Shown: one piece after another, positions 43,709-52,306 of the stretch
How the letters are laid out: every line of letters starts with the position of its first letter
How positions within the stretch are numbered: position 1 is the first letter of the stretch
Assembly: GCF_014268935.2 (NCBI RefSeq)
Contig: NZ_JABWRJ020000001.1
Location: 930,001 to 994,000 of the forward strand
Reading direction: 5' to 3'
Origin: Pseudomonas peradeniyensis
GTDB taxonomy: Bacteria > Pseudomonadota > Gammaproteobacteria > Pseudomonadales > Pseudomonadaceae
DNA: 64,000 bases
Translations under genes and position numbers: made by a program
Notes under the pieces: generated by a model
The model's input: the letters and a program-made list of their open reading frames with translations, nothing else
Told to the model about the DNA's origin: nothing
The model's database searches: none

Positions 43709-44334
43709 TGAACGACCTGGTGCAGCGTGCCGAGCAATGCAGCACAATGACATCCGCTCTCGCTCAACCGGATGCTTGGATGCCTTCCCTGGACACCTCT
43801 TACCTCGACCCCTTGCGCAAGTCCATCGAACAGGCACCTGTCTGCCTGCCCCCGGCGCCATGGGTGCTCACCGGGCATTACTGTGTGGCCGGGCTGGAGG
43901 ATGTCGGTTTTGATCGCGACAGGGACTTGCTGCTGGTCTGTTCGAGCAGCGGCCTGGGTGTGTTCGACTGCAGGACGGGCGAGAAACTGGCGCGTGAATA
44001 CGACGCGACCCGGGCGACCGATCAGTACCATGAATGCACCGGGATCGGCCCGCTGTCGGGCTGCACCCTGCGCATGGCAGGTATCAGTGGTGGTGGGCTG
44101 CCCAATGCCACGGCCGACGGCTGGTGCGTCGAGGCGATTCCGGTGCGTTGGCCGGTGAGTCAACTGTTGCTTGTCGAGCCTGGCTCATGGCTGTTCGGCG
44201 CCGCCTACGGCAAACCGGCGAACTTTCACAAGCTTGCCGAAGAGCCCGAGCTGCGCGCATTCGGTTTTTCCTGGTCGGGCAGAAGCCTTGTGATCGCCGG
44301 CTCCGGCGAGTTGATGCTGTTCAGCCGGGCCTGA
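43708..44334 (+). CDS. Hypothetical protein, possible beta-propeller-like repeat
   Basis: 208 residues starting within the dmlR stop (TGATG). Contains VGFDRDRDLLLVCSSSGLGVFDCRTGEKLAREYD, which resembles a single WD/PQQ-like blade, and ends RSLVIAGSGELMLFSRA. No signal peptide. A later ATG at 43747 is possible. Function unknown; probably transcribed with dmlR and the next small gene. Confidence 0.6.
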   Translation: MNDLVQRAEQCSTMTSALAQPDAWMPSLDTSYLDPLRKSIEQAPVCLPPAPWVLTGHYCVAGLEDVGFDRDRDLLLVCSSSGLGVFDCRTGEKLAREYDATRATDQYHECTGIGPLSGCTLRMAGISGGGLPNATADGWCVEAIPVRWPVSQLLLVEPGSWLFGAAYGKPANFHKLAEEPELRAFGFSWSGRSLVIAGSGELMLFSRA

Positions 44335-44337
44335 CCC

Positions 44338-44580
44338 ATGCAGACGAACCCGCCCGGCCAATCCGAAGCGCTCCCGCCATTGGTGCTGGAACGTCTTGCC
44401 TACGAACGCTTCCTGGCGGCGTGGGAGCAGGGGGCGTTCACTGGGCAACGTCTTGGGCAAGCGTTCTACAATCACTTTCGTCTGCATGCCATGGATGACC
44501 AGTTGCTGCTGGGCGACCTGTACGACTGTGACGGCACGCGTGCGCTCAAGCGTATCGCTCAGCTTTTCAGCCTGGTTTGA
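44338..44580 (+). CDS. Small hypothetical protein
   Basis: 80 residues, 3 bp after the previous gene. Sequence LERLAYERFLAAWEQGAFTG followed by FYNHFRLHAMDDQLLLGDLYD looks like a compact helical protein. No family recognised. The tight spacing suggests it works with the gene at 43708. Confidence 0.6.
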   Translation: MQTNPPGQSEALPPLVLERLAYERFLAAWEQGAFTGQRLGQAFYNHFRLHAMDDQLLLGDLYDCDGTRALKRIAQLFSLV

Positions 44581-44596
44581 ACGCGCTTGCTGCGAA

Positions 44597-44615
44597 GGGG
44601 CCGCAAGGCGGCCCC
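44597..44615. terminator. Hairpin between convergent genes
   Basis: GGGGCCGC and GCGGCCCC form a perfect 8-bp stem with a 3-base loop, between the small gene and the transporter. No U tract on either strand, so it may be Rho-assisted or only an mRNA end stabiliser. Confidence 0.45.
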
Positions 44616-44622
44616 GAAGGTC

Positions 44623-45996
44623 TCAGTGGCCAAACGCTTTCAGGTTGCCCTTGCGACTGGCCTCATACGCTTCACGCGCCATCGGCCGTGCCTGCGGGTT
44701 GCCCAGGTCTTCCATGGCCAGTCGATGGGTCTCCGGCGCCAGGTACGCGGCAAACGCGCACACGCAGGTGACCAGGAATGCCAGCCCGCCGACCACCAGC
44801 CAGATATGCTCCGAGCCCGGTGGCGCCACGGCGGCGAACAGCGCCGGCAGCATGGCGGTGATCATGGTGCCGATGTTCTGCGCGATGGCCATGGCCGAGA
44901 CGCGGTAGCGGGTGTGGAACAGCTCGGGGTAGAAGCTTGGGAACACCGCGTTGTAGCCCTGGTAGACCATGCCCCACATGAGGATCGAGGCGGCGAAGGC
45001 CAGCGGCACGTTCTGGATGCTGATCGCGTACAGGTAGGCGAAGGCCAGCAGACCCGAGCCCAGGCAGCCGGCGATCATGGTCGGGCGACGGCCGATCCGG
45101 TCGGACAGGTTGCCGACGAAGGGGATCACCAGCACCGCGACGATGTTGCCCACCACCGGGATCCACAGGTACACGCTCTTGTCGAAGCCGATGCCGTAGG
45201 CCGGCTGCACCGCGTAGGCCGCGCCGAAGATGGTGGCGACCACCGGGATCACGTTCATCAGCGCCATGAACATCACCAGCACCATGTGCTTCCAGCTGTG
45301 GCGGAAGGCTTCGCCGATCGGCGACTTGGCGACCTTGTCCTGTTTCTCCTCCTGGACGAAGGCCGGGGTCTCGTGCACCTCCTTGCGGATGATGAAACCG
45401 GCGATCAGCACCACCGCGCTCATCAGGAACGGGATGCGCCAGCCCCACTCGTTGAAGGCCTCGCTGGGCATGAAGTAGGCCAGCGGCAGGAACACCGCCG
45501 CCGCCATCACCTGGCCGGCCTGCACGCCCTGCAGGGTGTAGCTGGCGTAGTAGCCGCGGCGGCCGAACGGCGCGTGCTCCATGATCATCGAACTGGCCCC
45601 GGAAATCTCGCCGGCCACGGCGAAGCCCTGGACCAGGCGCAGCACCACCAGCAGCGCCGGGGCCAGCAGGCCGATGTCGTGGTAGGTGGGCAGCAGGCCC
45701 ACGGCCATGGTCGACAGGCCCATCAGGAACATGCACAGCAGCAGCACGTTCTTGCGCCCGCGGGTGTCACCCCAGTGGCCGAGCACGCAGGCGCCGATCG
45801 GGCGCGCCAGGTAGCCCACGCCGTAGGTGGCCAGCGAGGCGATGATGGCCATCTTCGGGTCGCTGGAAGGGAAGAAGATCTGCGGGAAGATCAGCGCCGC
45901 GGCCTGGGCGTAGATGAAGAAGTCGTAGTACTCGAGGGCAGAGCCGATCCATCCGCTGGCGGTGGCTTTCTTGGCTTGGGAGCTTGAGCGGGCCAT
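44623..45996 (-). CDS. MHS family aromatic/shikimate-type proton symporter
   Basis: 457 residues with 12 membrane segments. Metabolite:H+ symporter signatures: GSALEYYDFFIYAQAAALIF, GHWGDTRGRKNVLL between TM2 and TM3, RLVQGFAVAGEISGASSMIMEHAP, and the second-half GNLSDRIGRRP. ATG 45996 has GGAGACA ahead; the frame is open to 46053. Divergent from quiC, so shikimate, quinate, dehydroshikimate or protocatechuate is the likely cargo. Confidence 0.83.
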   Translation of the reverse strand: MARSSSQAKKATASGWIGSALEYYDFFIYAQAAALIFPQIFFPSSDPKMAIIASLATYGVGYLARPIGACVLGHWGDTRGRKNVLLLCMFLMGLSTMAVGLLPTYHDIGLLAPALLVVLRLVQGFAVAGEISGASSMIMEHAPFGRRGYYASYTLQGVQAGQVMAAAVFLPLAYFMPSEAFNEWGWRIPFLMSAVVLIAGFIIRKEVHETPAFVQEEKQDKVAKSPIGEAFRHSWKHMVLVMFMALMNVIPVVATIFGAAYAVQPAYGIGFDKSVYLWIPVVGNIVAVLVIPFVGNLSDRIGRRPTMIAGCLGSGLLAFAYLYAISIQNVPLAFAASILMWGMVYQGYNAVFPSFYPELFHTRYRVSAMAIAQNIGTMITAMLPALFAAVAPPGSEHIWLVVGGLAFLVTCVCAFAAYLAPETHRLAMEDLGNPQARPMAREAYEASRKGNLKAFGH

Positions 45997-46275
45997 GTTG
46001 TCTCCGTTGTTCTTGTCAGGGGCCGGATGGTCAGCGCGCGCAGGGCACGGCAACGGGGCTGTAGGGAGAAGACGAACGCGGCGGTGCGGATCGCAGGGCG
46101 AGCAAGGTGTGCATAGGTCGGTACCCGTTTTCTTGAACTTATTATGTGGTGACGTTGGGCGTTGCAGCGCAGGGCCCGCCGAACGACCGGCGTGGCAGCG
46201 AGAAGGGCCGGCGGGGCCTGCGACTGGTGTTCATGGTTGTTCACGGGAGTGGGTGAATCAATTCGCCAGAACGGG
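45997..46275. other. Divergent control region, left part
   Basis: Roughly 440 bases separate the importer and quiC. This part has no recognised gene; short frames in it are unconvincing. It must carry the importer promoter. Confidence 0.35.
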
Positions 46276-46298
46276 TTTTGTTCGGTAATCGAACAAAA
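46276..46298. promoter_or_regulatory. PcaR-like (IclR-type) operator
   Basis: TTTTGTTCG-N5-CGAACAAAA is a perfect inverted repeat. Its core GTTCGGTAATCGAAC (46280-46294) matches the P. putida PcaR box GTTCGATAATCGCAC, as I recall it, at 13 of 15 positions. Sits between the divergent importer and quiC genes. Confidence 0.55.
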
Positions 46299-46435
46299 AC
46301 TAACTGTTTCGTACAAAGTGCGTTGCCGGGGCGACTTTACCTGCGAATAATCGATCGTGCCAGGTGTTGTCCGTACCGGCCCCGCGATAGGGCCGGACCT
46401 GCCCAGGCCTCCCTCAATAACAAGGAACACCCGCC

Positions 46436-48343
46436 ATGCACCGTTCGATCGCCACCGTTTCCTTGAGCGGCACCCTGCCGGAAAAACTAGAAGCCATCGC
46501 CGCCGCGGGTTTCGACGGCGTCGAGATCTTCGAGAACGACCTGCTGTACTACGCCGGCAGCCCTCGCGAGATCCGCCAGCTGTGCGCGGACCTGGGGCTG
46601 GCGATCACCCTGTTCCAGCCGTTTCGCGATTTCGAGGGCTGCCGCCGCGACCGCCTGCACAAGAACCTCGACCGTGCCGAACGCAAGTTCGACCTGATGC
46701 AGGAGCTGGGCACCGACCTGGTGCTGCTGTGCAGCAACGTCCAGCCCGACGCCCTGGGCGATGAGCAATTGCTGGTGGAAGACCTGCGCCTGCTCGCCGA
46801 ACATGCCGGCGACCGGGGCCTGCGCATTGGCTACGAGGCCTTGGCCTGGGGCCGCCACGTCAACACCTGGCAGCAGGTGTGGAACCTGGTGCGCCAGGCC
46901 GATCATCCGGCGCTGGGGGTGATCCTCGACAGCTTCCACACCTTGTCTATCAAGGGCGATCCCAGCGGTATCCGCGATATTCCCGGCGAGAAGATCTTCT
47001 TCGTGCAGATGGCCGACGCACCGATCCTGGCCATGGACGTGCTGGAGTGGAGCCGGCATTTCCGCTGCTTCCCGGGGCAGGGCGAGATGGACCTGGCGGG
47101 TTTCCTTGCGCCGATCCTCGCCACCGGTTATCGCGGTCCGCTGTCGCTGGAGATCTTCAACGACGGTTTCCGTGCAGCGCCGCCCCGGCAAAACGCTGCC
47201 GACGGCTTGCGTTCACTGCTGTACCTGGAGGAGAAGACTCGCCTTCAGTTGGAGCGTGAGGCGCGGGCCGCCGAGCCTGGCGTGCTGTTCGCACCGCCTG
47301 CCGCAAGCCGCTACGACGGCGTGGAGTTCCTTGAGTTCGCCGTCGACGAGGCGGTCGGTGCGCGCCTGGGCGTATGGCTCAAGCGCCTGGGCTTCGCCGA
47401 GGCCGGCGAACACCGCAGCAAGGCGGTGCGCCTGCTGCGCCAGGGCGATATCAACATCGTGCTCAACGCCGAGCCTTACTCGTTCGGCCACAACTTCTTC
47501 GAGGCCCATGGCCCGTCGTTGTGCGCCACGGCGCTGCGGGTGAGTGACGGCCAAGCCGCGCTGCGGCGCGCCACCGCCTACCGTGGCCAGCCGTTCCGTG
47601 GCCTGGTCGGCCCCAACGAACGCGAGATTCCGGCGGTGCGCGCGCCCGACGGCAGCCTGCTGTACCTGGTGGAGCCGGACGTTGGCGGCCCGAGCCTCTA
47701 CGACACCGATTTCCACCTGGACCAGAACGCCCGGGCCAGAGGCGGGCTCAAGCGCATCGACCACATGGCCCTGGCGCTGCCGGCCGAGGCGCTGGACAGC
47801 TGGGTGCTGTTCTACAAGAGCCTGTTCGACTTCACTGCCGACGACGAGGTGGTGCTGCCCGACCCCTATGGCCTGGTCAAGAGCCGTGCCCTGCGCAGCC
47901 AGTGCGGCAGCCTGCGCCTGCCGTTGAACATCTCGGAGAACCGCAATACCGCCATCGCCCATGCGCTGGACAGCTATCGTGGCTCGGGGGTGCACCATGT
48001 CGCCTTCGACTGCGACGATATCTTCCGCGAGGTGGCCAGGGCCAAGGAGGCGGGAGTACCGCTGCTGGAGATACCGCTGAACTACTACGACGACCTGGCG
48101 GCGCGCTTCGACTTCGATGACGAGTTCCTCAGCGAGCTGGCGTACTACAACGTGCTGTACGACCGCGATGCCCAGGGCGGCGAGCTGTTCCATGTGTACA
48201 CCGAACCGTTCGAGGGGCGCTTCTTCTTCGAGATCCTGCAGCGCAAGGGGGGGGACGCCGGGTATGGCGCGGCCAACGTGGCGGTGCGCCTGGCGGCGAT
48301 GGCCAAGGCGCGCAGCGGGGTGGGGCGCACGGCGGTGTTGTGA
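46436..48343 (+). CDS. quiC: 3-Dehydroshikimate dehydratase, QuiC type with C-terminal VOC domain
   Basis: 635 residues. Residues ~1-280 form a xylose-isomerase-like TIM barrel with metal ligands in RIGYEALAWGRHVN, GVILDSFHTL, QMADAP and LSLEIFND. Residues ~290-620 are an HPPD-like vicinal-oxygen-chelate region (FLEFAVDEAVGARLGVWLKRLGF, IDHMALALP, VYTEPFEGRFFFEI). This two-domain form is the bacterial QuiC1 enzyme that makes protocatechuate from 3-dehydroshikimate. With AroQ and the AroE-like dehydrogenase it completes quinate/shikimate degradation. Confidence 0.92.
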   Translation: MHRSIATVSLSGTLPEKLEAIAAAGFDGVEIFENDLLYYAGSPREIRQLCADLGLAITLFQPFRDFEGCRRDRLHKNLDRAERKFDLMQELGTDLVLLCSNVQPDALGDEQLLVEDLRLLAEHAGDRGLRIGYEALAWGRHVNTWQQVWNLVRQADHPALGVILDSFHTLSIKGDPSGIRDIPGEKIFFVQMADAPILAMDVLEWSRHFRCFPGQGEMDLAGFLAPILATGYRGPLSLEIFNDGFRAAPPRQNAADGLRSLLYLEEKTRLQLEREARAAEPGVLFAPPAASRYDGVEFLEFAVDEAVGARLGVWLKRLGFAEAGEHRSKAVRLLRQGDINIVLNAEPYSFGHNFFEAHGPSLCATALRVSDGQAALRRATAYRGQPFRGLVGPNEREIPAVRAPDGSLLYLVEPDVGGPSLYDTDFHLDQNARARGGLKRIDHMALALPAEALDSWVLFYKSLFDFTADDEVVLPDPYGLVKSRALRSQCGSLRLPLNISENRNTAIAHALDSYRGSGVHHVAFDCDDIFREVARAKEAGVPLLEIPLNYYDDLAARFDFDDEFLSELAYYNVLYDRDAQGGELFHVYTEPFEGRFFFEILQRKGGDAGYGAANVAVRLAAMAKARSGVGRTAVL

Positions 48344-48351
48344 ATCAGGGT

Positions 48352-48478
48352 CCCATCGCGGGGCAAGCCCGCTCCCACGCTGGTGATGCTCGCTGTTCTG
48401 TTCTTTGCACTACTGCGCAGCCTCTAGGGCTGGACAATCACGCACGAAGCGTGGGAGCGGGCTTGCCCCGCGATGGGG
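48352..48478. repeat. Inverted pair of REP elements
   Basis: CGCGGGGCAAGCCCGCTCCC at 48358 and the inverted GGGAGCGGGCTTGCCCCGCG at 48453, about 75 bp apart, after quiC. Confidence 0.8.
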
Positions 48479-48566
48479 GCGGCAGCCGCTCACAACACCA
48501 CGCTTCCCTGCACCGCCCGGCTCACGGATAATCGCCCGGATTCCTATAACGAGCCTGTGAGTCGGT

Positions 48567-49229
48567 ATGAGTGATTCGGTAGCCAAGCCTGAAGTCGAAG
48601 GGCTGCGCAGATCGCGCAAGAACAACCCGGAAAAGACCCGCGAGAATATTCTCCAGGCCGCCATCACCGAGTTTGTCCAGCAGGGCCTGGCCGGCGCCCG
48701 GGTCGACGCCATCGCCGAGCGTACCGCCACCTCCAAGCGCATGATCTACTACTACTTCGGCAGCAAGGAGCAGCTCTACGTCGAATGCCTGGTCAAGCTC
48801 TACGGCGACATCCGCAAGACCGAGCACAGCCTGGACCTCGACTCGCTTTCACCTGAACAGGCGATCCAGCGCCTGGTGGAGTTCACCTTCGACCACCACG
48901 CCGACAACGTCGACTTCGTGCGCATCGTCTGTACCGAGAACATCCACTACGGCGAATACGTCAAGCAGTCGCCGGTGATCCGCGAGATGAGCAGCATGGT
49001 GCTCGACGCGCTGGGCAAGATTCTCGCCCGTGGCGTGGAGCAGGGCGTGTTCCGCCCGGGGATCGAGGTGATCGACCTGCACATGCTGATGAGCTCGTTC
49101 TGCTTCTACCGGGTGTCGAACCGCCACACCTTCGGCGACCTCTTCCAGATCGATCTGGCCGACGAGCAGGTCAAGCAGCGTCAAAAGCAGGTGATCTGCG
49201 AGGCGGTGATGCGCTACATCAAGGCCTGA
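48567..49229 (+). CDS. TetR family regulator of the shikimate cluster
   Basis: 220 residues. HTH: TRENILQAAITEFVQQGLAG, DAIAERTATSKRMIYYYFGSKEQLY. The long C-terminal domain (DHHADNVDFVRIVCTENIHYG) is the form seen in TetR proteins near aromatic-acid genes. Same strand and 223 bp after quiC, converging with the GntR gene. It may control quiC or the importer; no direct evidence. Confidence 0.83.
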   Translation: MSDSVAKPEVEGLRRSRKNNPEKTRENILQAAITEFVQQGLAGARVDAIAERTATSKRMIYYYFGSKEQLYVECLVKLYGDIRKTEHSLDLDSLSPEQAIQRLVEFTFDHHADNVDFVRIVCTENIHYGEYVKQSPVIREMSSMVLDALGKILARGVEQGVFRPGIEVIDLHMLMSSFCFYRVSNRHTFGDLFQIDLADEQVKQRQKQVICEAVMRYIKA

Positions 49230-49235
49230 TCCCGC

Positions 49236-49934
49236 TCAACCGGCGAACACCACCCCGGTGCGCGCCGCGGCATTGCGGATATGCTCCTGCATCGCCCGTT
49301 GCGCGCCGGCCTGGGAACGGCGGGCGAGGGCGCGGAGGATCTTGCGGTGCTCCTGCCAGGTTTCCATTGCCCGCTCGGGGCGGATGAACGGCAGCTTCTG
49401 GCTTTCCAGGAAAATATCCTGGCTGGCGGTGATCACCTGCAGCATCGCGCGGTTGCCGCTGGCCTGCAGCAGTTGCTGGTGAAAGGCGAAGTCCAGGCGT
49501 GCGGCGGCCTCGAAGCGCCCGGCGCGCAACTCCACGGCCATTGCCTCGACGTTGGCCTGCAACGCGTCCAGGTCATCGGCGGTCAACGCCAGGGCCGCCT
49601 GGCCGGCGGCGAAGCCTTCCAGGGCGTAGCGCAGCTGGAAGGTGTCGGCGGCCGAGACCTGTTCGGCATAGGGCCAGGCGAAACCGCCCGGCGATGGTTG
49701 GCCGGTGACCGGAGCCTGGACGAACACGCCCTTGCCCGGTTGCACGCTGACCAGTCCCAGGGCGCTAAGCGACGACAACGCCTCGCGCAGCGACGCCCGA
49801 CTCACGCCCAGGCGTTCGGCCAGGTCGCGCTGTGAGGGCAGGGCGTCGCCGGGCTGGTAGCCGTCCTGCTCGATCAGTTGGCGGATGGCCTGCAGGGCGA
49901 TTTCCGGGACGGGGCGTGTGGCGGTGGCGAGCAT
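49236..49934 (-). CDS. FadR/FCD subfamily GntR regulator
   Basis: 232 residues. Winged HTH DALPSQRDLAERLGVSRASLREALSSLSALGLV, then an all-helical FCD domain with metal-site type residues in LDFAFHQQLLQASGN and EHRKILRALARR. Divergent from the ABC transporter operon; two GACC-containing operator candidates lie between. Probably represses that operon and itself. Confidence 0.87.
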   Translation of the reverse strand: MLATATRPVPEIALQAIRQLIEQDGYQPGDALPSQRDLAERLGVSRASLREALSSLSALGLVSVQPGKGVFVQAPVTGQPSPGGFAWPYAEQVSAADTFQLRYALEGFAAGQAALALTADDLDALQANVEAMAVELRAGRFEAAARLDFAFHQQLLQASGNRAMLQVITASQDIFLESQKLPFIRPERAMETWQEHRKILRALARRSQAGAQRAMQEHIRNAAARTGVVFAG

Positions 49935-49939
49935 GCTGT

Positions 49940-49953
49940 TCAGACCGGTCTGA
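49940..49953. promoter_or_regulatory. Palindromic operator candidate for the GntR regulator
   Basis: TCAGACCGGTCTGA, a perfect 14-bp palindrome 5 bp before the GntR start, a common place for autoregulation. Confidence 0.5.
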
Positions 49954-50071
49954 GGGCGATGGCCTCCCTTTTACGGGCAATCGGTACGGCGTGGCAAGCC
50001 TTGCCTCGTCCTGGCGCAGGCCCTGCGGCCGTTGCGCGAAAGCGGGGCACGGAGCGCTTCGAGGTCACAAC

Positions 50072-50092
50072 TGTTCAGACCAGTAAGACCTG
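50072..50092. promoter_or_regulatory. Second, degenerate GntR operator candidate
   Basis: TGTTCAGACCAGTAAGACCTG repeats the left part of the 49940 palindrome (TGTTCAGACC identical) and lies about 105 bp upstream of the transporter gene. Confidence 0.4.
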
Positions 50093-50195
50093 ATCGGCGC
50101 CTTGCGGCACGCCGCTCGCGGGTGTTTTGCCCAAGGCTGGCATGGCCCGTGCACTGGCATCGCCGCCCCTTTCCGGACTCCTGCGAGGCCTTTCG

Positions 50196-50981
50196 ATGAA
50201 GACGTTCCGCTCCCTGTTCCTGGCCACCCTGTTCTGCGCCACCCCTCTGGCAATGCCCCTGGCCCAGGCCGACGCGCTGGCCGACATCACCGCCCGCGGC
50301 GTGCTCAAGGTTGCCGTGCCCCAGGACTTCCCGCCGTTCGGCTCGGTCGGCCCGGACCTCAAGCCCCGCGGCCTGGACATCGACACCGCGCAACTGCTGG
50401 CCGACAAGCTTGGCGTCAAGCTGGCCCTGACCCCGGTCAACAGCACCAACCGCATCCCGTTCCTTACCACCGGCAAGGTCGACCTGGTGATCTCGAGCCT
50501 GGGCAAGAACCCCGAGCGCGCCGCGGTGATCGACTTCTCGCGCCCCTATGCGCCGTTCTACCTGGCGGTGTTCGGCCCGGCCGAGGCACCGGTCGACGCT
50601 ATCGACGCCCTTGCCGGCAAGACCATCAGCGTCACCCGCGGCGCCATCGAGGACATGGAGCTCAGCGCCGTGGCGCCCAAGGGCGCGATCATCAAGCGCT
50701 TCGAGGACAACAACTCGACCATCGCCGCCTATCTGTCCGGCCAGGTCGAGTTGATCGCCAGCGGCAGCGTGGTGATGGCCGCCATCGCCGCGAAGAATCC
50801 GGCCAAGGTGCCGGTGCTCAAGGTCAAGCTCAAGGACTCGCCGGTGTACGTGGGCCTGGCCAAGAACGAGCCGGCGCTTCTGCAGAAGGTCAACGCCACC
50901 CTCGAGGCCGCCAGGACCGACGGCAGCCTGAACCGCAACGCCGAGAAGTGGCTCAAGCAGCCACTGCCGGCCGACCTCTGA
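50196..50981 (+). CDS. ABC transporter substrate-binding protein (polar amino-acid type)
   Basis: 261 residues. Signal peptide ATLFCATPLAMPLAQA cleaved near residue 24. Family 3 solute-binding motifs: LKVAVPQDFPPFGS, GLDIDTAQLLADKLG, DLVISSLGKNPERAAVIDFS with the ligand-carboxylate Arg. ATG 50196 has GAGG 8 bp ahead; the longer frame to 50127 is not used. Heads a four-gene operon. Ligand may be an amino acid or a shikimate-pathway acid given its neighbours. Confidence 0.87.
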   Translation: MKTFRSLFLATLFCATPLAMPLAQADALADITARGVLKVAVPQDFPPFGSVGPDLKPRGLDIDTAQLLADKLGVKLALTPVNSTNRIPFLTTGKVDLVISSLGKNPERAAVIDFSRPYAPFYLAVFGPAEAPVDAIDALAGKTISVTRGAIEDMELSAVAPKGAIIKRFEDNNSTIAAYLSGQVELIASGSVVMAAIAAKNPAKVPVLKVKLKDSPVYVGLAKNEPALLQKVNATLEAARTDGSLNRNAEKWLKQPLPADL

Positions 50982-50992
50982 GCACTTGAGCG

Positions 50993-51658
50993 ATGGCCTA
51001 TCAATTCGACTTCGCCCCGGTGCTGGCGCAGGGCGACCTGTTGCTGCGGGGCATGCTGTTCACCCTGGAGCTGACCCTGGTCGGCACCGTGCTCGGGGTC
51101 GCCATCGGCGTGCTCGGCGCGGTGACCCGGGCCTGGCGCCTGCGGCCGTTCGACGCGCTGTTCGGGCTGTACGTGGAGCTGATCCGCAACACGCCGTTCA
51201 TCGTCCAGCTGTTCTTCATCTTCTTCGGCCTGCCGGCACTGGGCGTGCGCCTGAGTGAGTGGCAGGCGGCGGTGCTGGCAATGGTGATCAACCTGGGCGC
51301 CTATTCGACCGAGATCATCCGCGCCGGTATCCAGGCGATTCCCAAGGGCCAGCTCGAAGCCGCGGCCGCGCTGGCGTTGAGCCGCTTCGAGGCGTTTCGC
51401 CACGTGGTGTTGCAACCGGCCCTGGCCAAGGTGTGGCCGGCGCTGTCGAGCCAGATCGTGATCGTCATGCTCGGTTCGGCAGTGTGTTCGCAGATCGCCA
51501 CCGAGGAGCTATCGTTCGCCGCCAACTTCATCCAGTCGCGCAATTTCCGCGCCTTCGAGACCTACCTGTTGACCACGTTGCTGTACCTGCTGATGGCCAT
51601 CGTCGTGCGCCAGCTGCTGGCCTGGATCGGCCAGCGCCTGCTGATGGGGAGACGCTGA
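50993..51658 (+). CDS. ABC transporter permease (HisM/GlnP type)
   Basis: 221 residues, five membrane segments. Typical ELIRNTPFIVQLFFIFFGLP and the loop GAYSTEIIRAGIQAIPKGQLEAAAALALS that docks the ATPase. 11 bp after the binding-protein gene; its stop abuts the next ATG. Confidence 0.88.
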   Translation: MAYQFDFAPVLAQGDLLLRGMLFTLELTLVGTVLGVAIGVLGAVTRAWRLRPFDALFGLYVELIRNTPFIVQLFFIFFGLPALGVRLSEWQAAVLAMVINLGAYSTEIIRAGIQAIPKGQLEAAAALALSRFEAFRHVVLQPALAKVWPALSSQIVIVMLGSAVCSQIATEELSFAANFIQSRNFRAFETYLLTTLLYLLMAIVVRQLLAWIGQRLLMGRR

Positions 51659-52306
51659 ATGGACTTCACCCTGTGGGATATCGTGCGCAACCTCATGACC
51701 GGGTTGCAGTGGACCTTGCTGTTGTCGCTGGTGGCGTTCGCCTGCGGCAGCGTCGCCGGGCTGTTGCTGCTGGTGGCGCGGATCAGTGACCGGCCACTGC
51801 TGCGCGGAGCCGCGCGCGCGTTCATCGAGCTGTTCCAGGGCACGCCGCTGCTGATGCAGCTGTTCATGGTGTTCTTCGGCATCGCCCTGTTCGGCATCGA
51901 CGTGTCGGCGTGGATGGCCGCGGCCATCGCCCTGACCTTGTTCACCAGCGCCTTTCTCGCCGAGATCTGGCGCGGCTGCGTGGAGGCGATCCCGCGGGGC
52001 CAGTGGGAGGCCGCTGGCAGCCTGGCCATGAGCCGCCTGGAGCAGTTGCGCCATGTGATCCTGCCCCAGGCCCTGCGCATTGCCATCGCCCCGACCGTGG
52101 GCTTCTCGGTGCAGGTGGTCAAGGGCACCGCGGTCACCTCGATCATCGGTTTCACCGAGCTGACCAAGACCGGCGGCATGCTGGCCAACGCCACCTTCGA
52201 GCCATTCCTGATCTACGGCCTGGTGGCCGTGGGCTACTTCATCCTCTGTTACCCGCTCTCGCTGAGCGCCCGTTACCTGGAAAGGAGGCTGCATGCCCCT
52301 GCTTAG
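51659..52306 (+). CDS. ABC transporter permease (second subunit)
   Basis: 215 residues. FIELFQGTPLLMQLFMVFFGI and AEIWRGCVEAIPRGQWEAAGSLAMS mark it as the partner permease. Begins directly after the first permease and overlaps the ATPase gene by 14 bp. Confidence 0.88.
   Translation: MDFTLWDIVRNLMTGLQWTLLLSLVAFACGSVAGLLLLVARISDRPLLRGAARAFIELFQGTPLLMQLFMVFFGIALFGIDVSAWMAAAIALTLFTSAFLAEIWRGCVEAIPRGQWEAAGSLAMSRLEQLRHVILPQALRIAIAPTVGFSVQVVKGTAVTSIIGFTELTKTGGMLANATFEPFLIYGLVAVGYFILCYPLSLSARYLERRLHAPA

Noticed and set aside
44587..45987. 466-codon plus-strand open frame over the MHS transporter
   Set aside because: Antisense shadow rich in His/Gln/Asp from reversed membrane codons; the minus strand encodes an evident symporter.
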